Assembly (NCBI RefSeq): GCF_900129315.1
Contig: NZ_FQUS01000001.1
Span: 62,001 to 126,000 of the forward strand
From: Fodinibius roseus
Lineage (GTDB): Bacteria > Bacteroidota > Rhodothermia > Balneolales > Balneolaceae
Reading direction: 5' to 3'
Length of the DNA stretch: 64,000 nucleotides
Made by a program: the position numbers and the translations under genes. This document shows positions 19,128 to 29,033 of the stretch, in pieces. The first letter of the stretch is position 1, and every line of letters starts with the position of its first letter. Below the pieces are notes generated by a model, which saw nothing but the letters and a program-made list of their open reading frames with translations, was not told the DNA's origin and searched no databases.

Positions 19128-20462
19128 TTAGCCTACTAATTCTGCGATAACCCGTTGTTCCCTCTTGGCTTCCGGGGTTAATTCGCCGATCAGGTAGCCT
19201 TCTTTTGAACGGGCCCCGAGCTGCACCGGCAGTATTTTATTTTCATGGCGGGGATCGTACGGAATGCCTACACGGACATAATTGTCGGTCCACCCGAGCA
19301 TCGCCCCGTTATGGTCGGCCCCTTCGAACAGGACCTCCCGAACCTCCCCGCAGAACGAGCTGTCAAATTCAAATCTCTTCTTTTCGGATAACCGGCGGAA
19401 TTTGTGGGTGCGCTCTTTGCGGACGCTGTCCTGCACGTTCGGTTCGATCTCAAGCGCATGGGTACCGGGCCGCTCGGAATAGGTAAAAACATGCAGGTAA
19501 GAGACCGGGAGACTGTCAACAAAATCGTAGGATTCCCGGAAGCGTTCATCCGTTTCGCCCGGGTGACCGGTAATCACATCCACCCCGATGGCCGCCTCGG
19601 GCATAAGTTCTTTAATCAATTCGACCCGTTGCCGGTACAGCTCCGACTGGTAGCGCCGCCGCATCAGTCCCAGCATCTCATCGCTGCCGCTCTGAAGCGG
19701 CATGTGGAAGTGAGGCTGAATCTTGCCGGATCCGGCGGTAAAACGGATCAGTTCCTCATGCATCAGATTGGGCTCCACCGACGAGAACCGAATGCGTTCG
19801 AGTCCCCCGACCCGATCCAATGCCCGCAGAAGCATAAAAAAGTTCTCATCCGTGCCGCGGCCGAAGTCACCCGCATTCACACCGGTTACTACAATCTCTT
19901 TGAAGCCATCCTCCACCAGTTGCTCGGCATTCCGGACAACCGAAGAGATCCGGGGGCTCCGGCTCTCCCCGCGCGCCATGGGGATGGTGCAGAAAGAACA
20001 GTTGTAGCTGCAGCCGTCCTGCACTTTCAGGAAAGCCCGGGTCCGGTCATCCGCTGAAAATGCGTTATGGAAATCAACAGCCTCGTTGACATCCGAATGA
20101 TATACCATGGGCTCCGAGCGTTTGTGGAAATCGTCAAAAAGTTCCAGGAGCCTGAACTTGTTTTCGGCTCCCAGTATCGCATCGACCCCATCAATTTGAG
20201 CAATTTCACCGGGCTCCAGCTGCGCATAGCATCCGATGACCGCTACAAAGGCTTCCGGGTTTCTGCGCAGGGCACGGCGGACCGTCTTCCGGCAAGTGCT
20301 GTTGGCGCCCTGGGTGACCGAACAGGTATTGATGACATAGATATCGGCCTGGCTGTCAAATTCGATGACATCATATCCTTCCTCCTCGAAGTCTTTCCGG
20401 ATTGTCATCGTCTCCGAATAATTCAGCTTGCAGCCCAGGGTTTTAAACGCAACTTTTTTCAT
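19128..20462 (-). CDS. mtaB: tRNA (N6-L-threonylcarbamoyladenosine(37)-C2)-methylthiotransferase MtaB
   Basis: A 444-residue radical-SAM enzyme that adds a methylthio group to t6A37 of tRNA. The N-terminal domain has its three cluster ligands at Cys11, Cys47 and Cys78. The radical SAM motif CSYNCSFC gives Cys151, Cys155 and Cys158. A C-terminal TRAM-like domain follows. The KTLGCKLNYSET opening is typical of MtaB, whereas MiaB has a different start. It is the first gene of a pair with the glycosylase. Confidence 0.94.
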   Translation of the reverse strand: MKKVAFKTLGCKLNYSETMTIRKDFEEEGYDVIEFDSQADIYVINTCSVTQGANSTCRKTVRRALRRNPEAFVAVIGCYAQLEPGEIAQIDGVDAILGAENKFRLLELFDDFHKRSEPMVYHSDVNEAVDFHNAFSADDRTRAFLKVQDGCSYNCSFCTIPMARGESRSPRISSVVRNAEQLVEDGFKEIVVTGVNAGDFGRGTDENFFMLLRALDRVGGLERIRFSSVEPNLMHEELIRFTAGSGKIQPHFHMPLQSGSDEMLGLMRRRYQSELYRQRVELIKELMPEAAIGVDVITGHPGETDERFRESYDFVDSLPVSYLHVFTYSERPGTHALEIEPNVQDSVRKERTHKFRRLSEKKRFEFDSSFCGEVREVLFEGADHNGAMLGWTDNYVRVGIPYDPRHENKILPVQLGARSKEGYLIGELTPEAKREQRVIAELVG

Positions 20463-21002
20463 AGGAAAAAATCAACTCAGTGTAGAGAAGAATAACATGA
20501 CATTCTGTACAGAAATATTCCAGAACCCGTTATGCGGTTAACCGAATCGACAGTATGTAACGTGAGTCAATTCCCGTCAGCATCCCTGCCAAACCAATAG
20601 TTGCAGGCCTAATGGACACTGAAGGTCTCTTTGAAAACAAAGCGCACAACAAGTTCTCCAAAGTGGCTTTTAAGATAAGAAATCAGTATAAAAATGTCGA
20701 TGTTGTCTATGACTATTTTGTTTCGTCAAAAAACTCAACGAAGACCAGGCAATGTTTTTCTGCTATTATGAAATGTTGAAACGGGCGAAGAGCCCTGTCA
20801 GGCTTAGCAAAATCTGCTGCGAGTCCATCGAATCTGGAAGATTCTGTGCTTTTTTGGTTTTAATAGACTGCTATTCGAACGAAAAAGATTCTATCGTCGG
20901 ATTTGAGTCCTCTGACGTTCCCTGCGTCTGCTCAGTACGGCTGACTGCCGGAAGCATGAACTTTACAACAGGGAAGAATGTGATTTCGCAAACCATAATA
21001 AG
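20463..21002. other. 540-base gap between mtaB and the methyltransferase
   Basis: This gap holds the promoter side of mtaB and the downstream side of the methyltransferase. A 55-codon plus-strand frame from the ATG at 20612 to the TGA at 20777-20779 exists, with no recognised homology in its sequence. It could be a decayed gene. I see no strong hairpin and no insertion-sequence end. Confidence 0.4.
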
Positions 21003-21863
21003 TCACTTTACAGCGCTTGCTAAAATAATACGCTGCGAGTACGCCAGGGTACCGTCATCTTGTACAAAATCCCGCCACTTGCTCGTAACCTCTTGCTCCA
21101 GGGATTCCCGGGCATTTTTGTCCGCTCCTGAAACCACATCAATCAATGGGGTGCTGTGAATGTACTGCCAGAAAAACGCTTTCGGTGCAGGGAGATGGAG
21201 CATCTTATTCCTGGGATGAATCTCTATATTCCTGAAGCTGGCCTTGCTGATGAGTTGACGAAGCCGGGTTGTACTGTCGAGTGAAAATACATGATGTATA
21301 AACTCCGCGGCCCGGGTACCGATATGCCGTTCCATAGCTTCCGCAAAGATAGCAAAGACGGGTCCTGCTGGTCCCGGCACATTCAGGGTAAGGCGACCGC
21401 CGGTGACCAGCACCCGTTGCATCTCTTTCAGGGCAGCGGACTGGTCCTCCATAAATTGAAGGCCAAGCTGGCACAGCGCGACATCGAATGTTTTATCACG
21501 AAACGGCATCGCTTCGGCACCCGATTCCCGCCACGTGATTGGGCCGGTCTCCTGCGTGGTTGAGCGAGCTACCGCCAGCATGCCGGGATTCATGTCAAGA
21601 CCGGTGACGGAACCGGTTTGGCCGATCTTCCGGGAGGCAAGCCGCGCCACGATGCCGCTGCCACAAGCCACATCCAGAACTCGCTCGCCCTTTTGCAGTG
21701 ACGCGTGAGCGAGGAGCTCTTTGGCCAGGGGTTTACCGATCACCGGGACAAAGTAACGCTCGTAATTTTCAGGCACTTTCAGGCTGTACGTTTCCTCAGT
21801 CGCTACCTGTTGCTGCAACTTGTTTATCTTCTTACCTGTGTTTTGTTCTGAGTTGGTTGACAT
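21003..21863 (-). CDS. Class I SAM-dependent methyltransferase
   Basis: A 286-residue methyltransferase of the UbiE-like class I fold. The SAM-binding motif is VLDVACGSGIVARLA, followed by VTGLDMNPGML and FDVALCQLGLQFM, with LKEMQRVLVTGGRL at the post-core strand. The substrate cannot be told. A longer frame starts at 21953, but its first 30 residues overlap the upstream hydrolase gene and do not match the family. The ATG at 21863 leaves a gap of only 10 bases. It probably forms an operon with the hydrolase-like gene, downstream of a LuxR regulator. Confidence 0.87.
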   Translation of the reverse strand: MSTNSEQNTGKKINKLQQQVATEETYSLKVPENYERYFVPVIGKPLAKELLAHASLQKGERVLDVACGSGIVARLASRKIGQTGSVTGLDMNPGMLAVARSTTQETGPITWRESGAEAMPFRDKTFDVALCQLGLQFMEDQSAALKEMQRVLVTGGRLTLNVPGPAGPVFAIFAEAMERHIGTRAAEFIHHVFSLDSTTRLRQLISKASFRNIEIHPRNKMLHLPAPKAFFWQYIHSTPLIDVVSGADKNARESLEQEVTSKWRDFVQDDGTLAYSQRIILASAVK

Positions 21864-21873
21864 AATATATGCC

Positions 21874-22770
21874 TCATGTTGTATTGATAATGTTATTGAG
21901 TACGCCCACAAAGACATCAGGTTGTTCCAGCTTGGGATCGTCGCGGGCTTCATCTATGACATGCAGCGGCCAACCGTATTGCTCACTTGCCTCTCTGGCA
22001 ATATGCAGTTTGTTAGCCCGGTCATGCCGTCCCCATATCAGGGCCGCAGGGATGGTAATACGGGCCAGATCCCTGGAGGAGATTTTCGGAATACCAACCT
22101 CCTGCATCAGGATGCGCAAAGCGGCTTTTTGTTCCGCATCACGGGCACATTCAAGATTATATTCAAGGAACGGGTCCCATTTTTCTCCCATCTGTCGGCG
22201 CAGATGATCCACATCGTACATGCATTGTGGAAGAAAACGGTCATAGTTTTTCCTCGTCGGCCGCAACATGAAATGAATTAACCTGAGAGCAAAGCCGGGA
22301 GCCGGTCTGAATTTTCCCAGGCCGAACGAATTTACGAGTATCAGTCTGCTAACCTGCTCCTCGTCTTTAATCGTAAAGCGGGCGGCGATAGAACCGCCGA
22401 GCAAGTGGCCCACCAATACGGGGGATGAAGAGGTAGTTTGTTCAATCAGCTCGCTGAGCCACTGGAATACGAGGTCTGCCTCCAGTGTATTACTGTTAAC
22501 TCTGGAAGAACCGTGTCCCGGCAGGTCGGGGACGATCACACGATTTGTTTTTATGAGTTGTGGAATGATTCGTATCCACCAGAGGGATGTCTCACCGGGC
22601 CCGTGCAGTAGTACTATCGGAGGACCTTCACCACCGACAAGCACAGCCGTCGATATTCCTGCGAGGTCGATCCTCCGCTCTGCTACAGGATTAGAGGCGA
22701 GGAGCCGGCTCCGGTTATCAGTTATTTTGTGATGCCGGTTATCCTGATCCACAGCAGATAGCGCATTCAT
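21874..22770 (-). CDS. Alpha/beta-hydrolase fold protein with degenerate catalytic triad
   Basis: A 298-residue protein with a clear alpha/beta-hydrolase fold: IVLLHGPGETSLWW (oxyanion-hole HG), VPDLPGHGSS, and a cap region. At the nucleophile elbow the sequence is GHLLGG (121-126), so the Ser is replaced by Leu123. The acid GRHD (Asp250) is kept, but the motif that normally holds the catalytic His reads EARDDPKLEQP, with Asp277 at the His place. It may be a non-catalytic binder or a decaying gene; the frame is otherwise intact. It is 10 bases from the methyltransferase and about 200 bases downstream of the LuxR gene. Confidence 0.83.
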   Translation of the reverse strand: MNALSAVDQDNRHHKITDNRSRLLASNPVAERRIDLAGISTAVLVGGEGPPIVLLHGPGETSLWWIRIIPQLIKTNRVIVPDLPGHGSSRVNSNTLEADLVFQWLSELIEQTTSSSPVLVGHLLGGSIAARFTIKDEEQVSRLILVNSFGLGKFRPAPGFALRLIHFMLRPTRKNYDRFLPQCMYDVDHLRRQMGEKWDPFLEYNLECARDAEQKAALRILMQEVGIPKISSRDLARITIPAALIWGRHDRANKLHIAREASEQYGWPLHVIDEARDDPKLEQPDVFVGVLNNIINTT

Positions 22771-22972
22771 GTTACCTCCATTCTATTTGTTATATATAAT
22801 AGTTGTAATTCAGAGGTAAGATATGCCGTTGATGGCAAGTCCGAATCGGTGAGAATACTCAATTTAAATTAAATGCAGATATGGGTAATATCACCCATTA
22901 CCAGATACAAGATACCGGATGTCGCCTGGAGGACGAAGTTCCGGTATCCATCAACTGGTATCTGGCATGGAG

Positions 22973-24613
22973 TCAAATCATCTCGTGCTCATAAGCGTAG
23001 GCGGTAGCGGCGGCACGCGATGGCACATTCAGTTTGGCTAATATATTGCTTACATGCCGGTCCACCGTCCTTTCACTGATATACAGTTCTGTTCCTATCT
23101 CTCTGTTGGTCTTTCCGGTGGCAACTAAGCGTAAAACCTGCAATTCCCGGGATGTAAGTCCATGGGTATGATCGCCCGATGAAGTATGCCGGACGAAGGA
23201 ATCCATTTTTGAAAGGTCGTACGTGGCTCCAAGCTGTTGAAATGTCCCCCGGGCAGCTTCAAGCTCAATCTCGGCGCTGTCTTTATCCCCGAGTTTCTGG
23301 TAAGCAAGGCCAATAAGCATGCGGGTTTTAGCCGATTCATAGGATGCTCCAATTTTTTTCAGTGCAGACCAGCCATCGAGTAGTTTGTCGAGCGCTTTCT
23401 GCGGCTCTCCTTTTTTAAGAATAATATTCCCCTCTGCCCGAATAGCCATGGCTTGTAGAAAAGGCGCCTGAAATTCTCCCGCTATTTCAGATAGATCCGC
23501 CGCACCGGCTTGAGCGGACTTGATATCATCCACTGCAAGCATAATATCGATATATGCAGGGAGAATCTTTGACCGTACCATTGGATTTTTTTGTTCTTCT
23601 TCAGCTTGTCGGATGGCTGCTTCGGCGGTGTCAGCTTCCCCTTGGGCCATCCGCAGAAGAGCCAGGCCGGGCTGTGGTTTTCGTCCCCACTTGCTGGCGT
23701 GACGGTAGTTCTTTTCGGCCTCGGTAAAATCTCCCTGCAATCTGTGGAGTTCAGCCTGCAGATAGAACGCTTCCCCGGCAGCCGGTTCTCCGGTAGATTC
23801 CGATAGTAAAGTACATGCCCGGTGAACTTCGTCCATAGCCTCTGTCCATTCTCCATGCAATTGCATGATCTCTGCACGTCGTACCAGGCATTGTCCCCGA
23901 TAGGGCACAAGGTCCGGCTGAGAGTCACACCAGCGGCTCAAAGCCGCAGTCCATTCCTGTGCACGCTGCAAATCATAAATCTTTTGGCAGGTCTCTATTA
24001 CAGCACAGTATACAAGCCCGGCCACTATGGGTGATATTTCCTCGGAAATTACCGCTATCATGGCCTCATCAAGCAGCGTCGTTCCTTTGTTTATCTTCTT
24101 TTGATAAATCAGGGCCTGTCCCTGACCAAGCCGGGACAGGGTAATGAGGTCCTGATTGTCAAATTGCTCGCCTATTTCGCCGGCTTTGCTAAAATAATGA
24201 TATGCTCTCTCCGGTTTTCCTTCACCCAAGTGCTGCAGTGCTTTGGGAATCAACAGCAATCCCTCCTCGACACATTTTTGGGGGAGATCGCTGATCAAAC
24301 GGGCGGCCCTGGCCATCCAACCGCTGCCCTGCACTTTTTCTCCCTGATTGAACAATATTATTCCCAGCCAGAATGCACAGTTGGCCGCTTGCCGCTTCTT
24401 ATCATTTTCCAGGTATTCATGATGGGCACGTGCCCATATTTCTGGACTTTCGGATACCTTGCCTGTCAGGTAAGCCGCTGCGGCAAGTCGTCTTATATCT
24501 TCAGGCTCAATTTGATGAGCATGGTCGGCCGACGAAAGGAGGGTGTAAGCATCCGCCCACTGCTGCTGCCGGAAAGCCTTTCGTCCCCGTTCGAGTGTAT
24601 TAGGAATACCCAT
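22973..24613 (-). CDS. LuxR-family transcriptional regulator with TPR-like sensor region
   Basis: A 546-residue regulator. Most of the protein (about 1-470) consists of tetratricopeptide-like helical repeats rich in Ala, Gln and Glu. The C-terminus carries a LuxR/GerE helix-turn-helix with SRELQVLRLVATGKTNREIG and ISERTVDRHVSNILAKL. There is no receiver domain and no P-loop, so it is not a response regulator or a MalT-type STAND ATPase. It lies directly upstream of the hydrolase/methyltransferase pair on the same strand and could control it; this is inferred from position only. Confidence 0.88.
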   Translation of the reverse strand: MGIPNTLERGRKAFRQQQWADAYTLLSSADHAHQIEPEDIRRLAAAAYLTGKVSESPEIWARAHHEYLENDKKRQAANCAFWLGIILFNQGEKVQGSGWMARAARLISDLPQKCVEEGLLLIPKALQHLGEGKPERAYHYFSKAGEIGEQFDNQDLITLSRLGQGQALIYQKKINKGTTLLDEAMIAVISEEISPIVAGLVYCAVIETCQKIYDLQRAQEWTAALSRWCDSQPDLVPYRGQCLVRRAEIMQLHGEWTEAMDEVHRACTLLSESTGEPAAGEAFYLQAELHRLQGDFTEAEKNYRHASKWGRKPQPGLALLRMAQGEADTAEAAIRQAEEEQKNPMVRSKILPAYIDIMLAVDDIKSAQAGAADLSEIAGEFQAPFLQAMAIRAEGNIILKKGEPQKALDKLLDGWSALKKIGASYESAKTRMLIGLAYQKLGDKDSAEIELEAARGTFQQLGATYDLSKMDSFVRHTSSGDHTHGLTSRELQVLRLVATGKTNREIGTELYISERTVDRHVSNILAKLNVPSRAAATAYAYEHEMI

Positions 24614-25053
24614 ACCGATCCTTTTTTACGAAACACTTGTGATGATATGAGTTCGATATGCTATTGATCACCCCTGGTCTCGAATTTCCCTTCCTGCCAT
24701 CATATCGAGTTTGCCGAGACGTCGTATCCCTTTGCAGAAGCACCACAAGAGGAATATTTCTGCCATGGATGAGATATTCCCGTATTAGTCGGATGACAGG
24801 AATGAAACAGTGCTTCCTATAAGCGGTGAGATTTTTATCTCGAACTCATCATACTTAAAGTTACCATGTTCTAAAAGAACCGCAAGTCTTCTTTTAAACC
24901 CGAATTTCTTTTTTGGTACTCTTAAAAGTTTATCCGGATAACATTGATAATAAATGCAGGCAAGTAGAGCATAAGAGGTTATTTGAAACGGAACGACGGT
25001 AAACCGGAGATTGATACCTGTAACATTATTGCACAGGGTAGATCAGAGCTATA

Positions 25054-25065
25054 GAGTAATTACTC
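25054..25065. promoter_or_regulatory. Palindromic operator/enhancer site, short form
   Basis: GAGTAATTACTC is a perfect 12-base palindrome. It is the same half-site pair (GAGTAA/TTACTC) as the 15-base sites at 30247, 52593 and 59494, but with no spacer. It ends 51 bases upstream of the sigma-54-like promoter at 25117. Binding by an enhancer-type activator is inferred. Confidence 0.65.
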
Positions 25066-25116
25066 ATCATTGTGTGGGCAAAACCGATCTTAATGACCCT
25101 GGGTGGTTTTTTTATA

Positions 25117-25132
25117 TGGCACAGTTGTTGTA
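25117..25132 (+). promoter_or_regulatory. Sigma-54-like promoter before fcl
   Basis: TGGCACAGTTGTTGTA has GG (25118-25119) and GT (25130-25131) ten bases apart, matching the -24/-12 spacing of sigma-54 promoters, with T instead of C in the -12 GC. Expected transcription start is near 25142, leaving a leader of about 74 bases before fcl. Confidence 0.7.
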
Positions 25133-25215
25133 GTGAAAGTAACACGGTTCATATAAGTTGAAACCGTTAGATGTAGTGCTGTATTAAATATAGATCTGTA
25201 TTTATTTGAAGAGAG

Positions 25216-26169
25216 ATGAATGAAATAAAAATTTACGTAGCGGGACATTCAGGCACGGTAGGATCCAGCGTTATGGATGTATTCCGCGACAAAGGGTATT
25301 CGAACATTATTACGAAATCGAGCAGCGAATTAGATCTCCGAAATCAGGAAGATGTTGAAGATTTTGTCGGACGGGAGCGCCCGGATGCCATCGTGCTGAC
25401 TGCCGGAAGGGTCGAGGGGGAATTAGCCCGTGACCAGCATCCTTATCAATATTTGTACGATAAGCTGGCCATCCAGAATAATATGATCCATGCAGCGCAT
25501 AAGAATGATGTAGACCAGCTTATTTTTCTCGGCAGTTCCTGTTTTTATCCCAGGTTTGCTCCCCGGCCTCTCAGGGAGCCGTACCTGCTTACGGGATCCC
25601 TGGAGCCTGCCAATCAGTGGTATGCCATCGCAAAGATGGCCGGTATAAAGTTATGTGAGACTTTTAACAGGCAGTATGGCCGGAATTATACGGCCTTGAT
25701 ACCCGCTGACCTGTACGGAGCGGGAGAGGATGTTGACTCTGCCGGTTCGAAGGTGATCCGGGCCATGATTCGTAAATTCCATGACGCCCGGGAGCGTGGG
25801 CAAGAGACGGTGAGGCTATCCGGTACCGCTACAGACAGGGTAGGATTTTTGAACGTGCGGGATTTGGCAGATGCGATACTGTTTGCTGTCGAAGCAAAAC
25901 TGGGAGGGGGTGTCTATAATATCGGGACCGGGGAAGACCCATCAATGAAAAGGCTGGCCCATATGATTCAGGAAGTTACAGGACACCGGGGAGGAATTAT
26001 CTGGGACCGTGCGAAATCAGAGGATGAATTACCAGCAAAACGGCTGGATGTCTCAAAAATACAGGCCGAAGGCTGGCGTCATAAAACCGACTTGGGGGAA
26101 GGGCTTGCGATAGCTTATCACAGGTTCCTTGAAATCAAAAACGAATTAAATGAAGTGGCTGTATCATAG
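25216..26169 (+). CDS. fcl: GDP-L-fucose synthase
   Basis: A 317-residue short-chain dehydrogenase that epimerises and reduces GDP-4-keto-6-deoxymannose to GDP-L-fucose using NADPH. The Rossmann motif is VAGHSGTVGSSV near the N-terminus, and LGSSCFYPRFAPRPLREPYL plus NQWYAIAKMAG carry the Ser and the YxxxK catalytic pair. It is 58 bases ahead of gmd, the enzyme that makes its substrate. It is the first gene behind the sigma-54-like promoter at 25117. The GDP-mannose supply genes are not in the window. Confidence 0.94.
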   Translation: MNEIKIYVAGHSGTVGSSVMDVFRDKGYSNIITKSSSELDLRNQEDVEDFVGRERPDAIVLTAGRVEGELARDQHPYQYLYDKLAIQNNMIHAAHKNDVDQLIFLGSSCFYPRFAPRPLREPYLLTGSLEPANQWYAIAKMAGIKLCETFNRQYGRNYTALIPADLYGAGEDVDSAGSKVIRAMIRKFHDARERGQETVRLSGTATDRVGFLNVRDLADAILFAVEAKLGGGVYNIGTGEDPSMKRLAHMIQEVTGHRGGIIWDRAKSEDELPAKRLDVSKIQAEGWRHKTDLGEGLAIAYHRFLEIKNELNEVAVS

Positions 26170-26227
26170 TATGAAAAGTCGCTTCAAGACGCTCAAAAGT
26201 TTAATAAAATATAAATAAGAGGTTATT

Positions 26228-27316
26228 TTGGAAGAAAGAAAAGTAGCATTAATAACCGGTGTTACCGGACAGGACGGATCGTATTTAGCTGAGTTTTTAC
26301 TCCGAAAAGGCTATGAGGTCCACGGCATAAAAAGACGATCCAGTTCGTTCAATACCGGCAGAATAGATCATATCTATCAGGATCCTCACACAAAAGATCT
26401 GCCTTTTGAATTGCATTACGGTGATTTGACGGATTCTACGAATTTGATCCGTATTATTCAGGATATTCAGCCCGATGAAATTTATAACCTGGGGGCTCAA
26501 AGTCATGTTCAGGTATCTTTTGACGCTCCGGAATACACGACCAATACCGACGCCCTGGGCGTACTACGCCTTCTGGAGGCTATTCGGATTCTGGGATTAA
26601 CACAAAAGACCAAATTTTACCAGGCATCGACCAGCGAACTGTATGGCAAGGTACAGGAAGTACCTCAGACGGAAAATACGCCCTTTTATCCGCGCTCTCC
26701 ATATGCGGTAGCCAAGTTATATGCGTACTGGATTACAGTCAACTACCGGGAGGCCTACGATATGTATGCCGTGAATGGGATACTGTTCAACCACGAATCC
26801 CCGGTGCGGGGGGAAACGTTCGTAACCCGGAAAATCACGCGGGCGGCCGTTCGTATTGCGGCCGGACTGCAGGAGAAGACCTACCTTGGAAACCTCGAAG
26901 CGAAAAGGGACTGGGGACATGCGAAAGATTATATTGAGGGAATGTACCTGATGCTGCAGCAGGAGGAGCCCGAAGATTTTGTGCTGGCTACCGGAGAAAC
27001 CCATACGGTCCGGGATTTCTGTGAACGTGCTTTCCGGCATGCGGGCATCAGCCTGGAATGGATAGGGGAAGGGATCGATGAAAAGGGTATTAATGCCGAA
27101 ACCGGCGACACTGTTATTGAGATCGATCCCCGCTATTTTCGTCCCACTGAAGTGGACTTGCTCATCGGAGATGCCACACAGGCTCATGAGAAGCTGGGAT
27201 GGAATCCGAAGTTCACTTTTGACGAGCTGATTGAAGATATGATTCGGGAAGACCAACAAGAAATTAACGTAGATAACAAGACAAATGAAGACTATTCAAG
27301 GATTGCGAAGTTCTAA
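26228..27316 (+). CDS. gmd: GDP-mannose 4,6-dehydratase
   Basis: A 362-residue enzyme that turns GDP-mannose into GDP-4-keto-6-deoxymannose, the precursor of GDP-fucose and related sugars. It opens with [20 protein letters not shown] (NADP-binding), followed by [14 protein letters not shown] and [12 protein letters not shown] (YxxxK). The start is TTG at 26228, with AGAGG about 5 bases upstream. No ATG lies close enough to give the conserved N-terminus. Its end overlaps the next gene by 32 bases. Confidence 0.95.
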   Translation: MEERKVALITGVTGQDGSYLAEFLLRKGYEVHGIKRRSSSFNTGRIDHIYQDPHTKDLPFELHYGDLTDSTNLIRIIQDIQPDEIYNLGAQSHVQVSFDAPEYTTNTDALGVLRLLEAIRILGLTQKTKFYQASTSELYGKVQEVPQTENTPFYPRSPYAVAKLYAYWITVNYREAYDMYAVNGILFNHESPVRGETFVTRKITRAAVRIAAGLQEKTYLGNLEAKRDWGHAKDYIEGMYLMLQQEEPEDFVLATGETHTVRDFCERAFRHAGISLEWIGEGIDEKGINAETGDTVIEIDPRYFRPTEVDLLIGDATQAHEKLGWNPKFTFDELIEDMIREDQQEINVDNKTNEDYSRIAKF

Positions 27317-28682
27317 AAACGGGTATAATGTAACAGAAGAGGGAGTTTCTGACCTTAGAGATAATTTTATCAGCCGTATTCGGAGACGGAAAGCCCGGGT
27401 GGGTATTGTCGGGCTGGGATATGTGGGACTGCCCCTGTTATGGACGTTTCACGAGGAGGGATTTCCGGTCACAGGTTTTGATGTTGATCAGACAAAGACC
27501 GATAATTTAGCCAGTGGGACCCCCTATATAAAGCACCTGGGCAAGGAAATGATGGGTAAGCTTGCAGGGTCTGATAAGTGTTCCGCCACCGTGGACTTTA
27601 CGGGGCTCGCGGAAATGGATGTGATACTTATGTGCGTGCCGACACCGCTGAACGCCTACCGGGAGCCGGATATGCAGTATGTGGAACAGACGACCCGTAC
27701 CATAGGCAAGCATTTGCAAAAAGGACAGCTGATCATTTTAGAATCCACCTCCTATCCCGGGACAACAGATGAGCTGATTATTCCCATCCTTGAAGAAGCG
27801 ACAGGTATGACATCGGGTGAAGGCTTTTTTGTGGCTTACAGCCCGGAACGCGAAGATCCCGGGAATCCCCAGTTCAATACTGCGGGAATCCCGAAAGTGG
27901 TGGGTGCCCACGGTTCGGATGCGTTGGATATTGCCACGGAGCTGTACGACTCCATTGTCGTTGAGACGGTTCCGGTTTCCAACAGCAGGACCGCCGAAGC
28001 GGTAAAGCTGACCGAAAATATTTTTCGTTCGGTAAATATTGCGCTGGTTAATGAACTCAAAGTGGTATTCAAGGAAATGGATATCGATGTGCATGAAGTA
28101 TTGGATGCGGCGGCGACCAAGCCCTTTGGGTTTATGAAATTTACCCCGGGACCGGGTTTGGGGGGACACTGTATCCCCATCGATCCCTTTTATCTGACCT
28201 GGAAAGCCAGGGAATTTGAACAGCACACGCGTTTTATTGAGCTGGCGGGCGAGATCAATACGAGTATGCCAGGCTATGTGATAGAGCAAACGATCAAAGC
28301 AATGAACGCTCATCAGCTCCCGCTCAACGGCAGTAGTATCCTGATTATCGGGCTTGCCTATAAGCCGGATGTAGATGATTTGCGGGAGTCGCCTACCTTC
28401 AGGCTGATGGATCTGCTCAGTGAATATGAAGCGAAAGTGTCGTACTATGACCCCTATATCCCGAGAATACATGAAACCCGGGAGCATGCCGAATGGACCG
28501 GGTTGGAATCTGTGGCATGGGATAAAGAAACTATTTCTGGTTTTGATGCGGTCGTTATCTCTACCAATCATTCCGACATCGATTACCGGCAGCTGGCGGA
28601 CTGGAATGATCTCATTATCGATACCAGGAATGCAATGAAAAACATAGAGCCAAAGAACGAAAAGCAAATCTGGAAAGCATAG
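27285..28682 (+). CDS. Nucleotide-sugar dehydrogenase (UDP-GlcNAc 6-dehydrogenase type, WbpA/WecC-like)
   Basis: A 465-residue NAD-dependent enzyme that oxidises the C6 hydroxyl of a UDP-sugar to a uronic acid. After a 35-residue extension it shows [13 protein letters not shown] (NAD site), [12 protein letters not shown], and the catalytic-Cys motif [18 protein letters not shown]. The final domain has [16 protein letters not shown]. This pattern fits the UDP-N-acetylhexosamine dehydrogenase branch; the exact sugar is inferred. It overlaps gmd by 32 bases. The uronic acid would add negative charge to the polymer. Confidence 0.9.
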   Translation: MKTIQGLRSSKNGYNVTEEGVSDLRDNFISRIRRRKARVGIVGLGYVGLPLLWTFHEEGFPVTGFDVDQTKTDNLASGTPYIKHLGKEMMGKLAGSDKCSATVDFTGLAEMDVILMCVPTPLNAYREPDMQYVEQTTRTIGKHLQKGQLIILESTSYPGTTDELIIPILEEATGMTSGEGFFVAYSPEREDPGNPQFNTAGIPKVVGAHGSDALDIATELYDSIVVETVPVSNSRTAEAVKLTENIFRSVNIALVNELKVVFKEMDIDVHEVLDAAATKPFGFMKFTPGPGLGGHCIPIDPFYLTWKAREFEQHTRFIELAGEINTSMPGYVIEQTIKAMNAHQLPLNGSSILIIGLAYKPDVDDLRESPTFRLMDLLSEYEAKVSYYDPYIPRIHETREHAEWTGLESVAWDKETISGFDAVVISTNHSDIDYRQLADWNDLIIDTRNAMKNIEPKNEKQIWKA

Positions 28683-29033
28683 GAGTTTGTCGGATTTGGG
28701 TATGCGGGAGACAGATGATCCAAGTCGGATGTCAGTGCTTATCAGGCGAATAGCGCACCAATTTACCGAAAGGAGCTCGGGACATGGGCAAGTGCGACGA
28801 AATCGTAGTATATGTTACTCGTTTTGACAGGTTCCCGGATTTACAAAATGAATCGGTGGGATGAGGGAACTTTTCGGTGCGGGGAGGATATATCATGTTA
28901 GGGGAGCTTTTCAGCACATGAACGAGGGGCATTAAACCGTTATCCGCTAAAACCAAGCAACGGTTCGTAGAGTTAAAATGGACTCCCCTGAACAGTACAA
29001 ACATAACTGTTTACAACTTGCATCCGATAAGAG
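28683..29033. other. 351-base non-coding gap before a glycosyltransferase
   Basis: No promoter of the sigma-54 type, hairpin terminator or insertion-sequence end is evident. A 90-codon minus-strand frame (28732-29004) has no recognisable features and lacks homology I can name. It may be a decayed segment. Confidence 0.4.

Larger units (their letters stand above)
24614..25215. other. 602-base regulatory gap before the sugar locus
   Basis: This gap separates the minus-strand LuxR gene from the first plus-strand sugar gene. It contains a perfect 12-base palindrome (25054-25065) and a sigma-54-like promoter (25117-25132), both listed separately. The first 400 bases show no gene, tRNA or strong terminator that I can support. 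Base composition changes here from GC-rich to AT-rich. Confidence 0.6.

Noticed and set aside
20612-20779. 55-codon plus-strand frame between mtaB and the methyltransferase
   Set aside because: Short, no recognised family; I could not support it as a gene.
28732-29004. 90-codon minus-strand frame in the gap before the family 2 glycosyltransferase
   Set aside because: No domain, signal or ribosome site; may be a random frame or decayed DNA.
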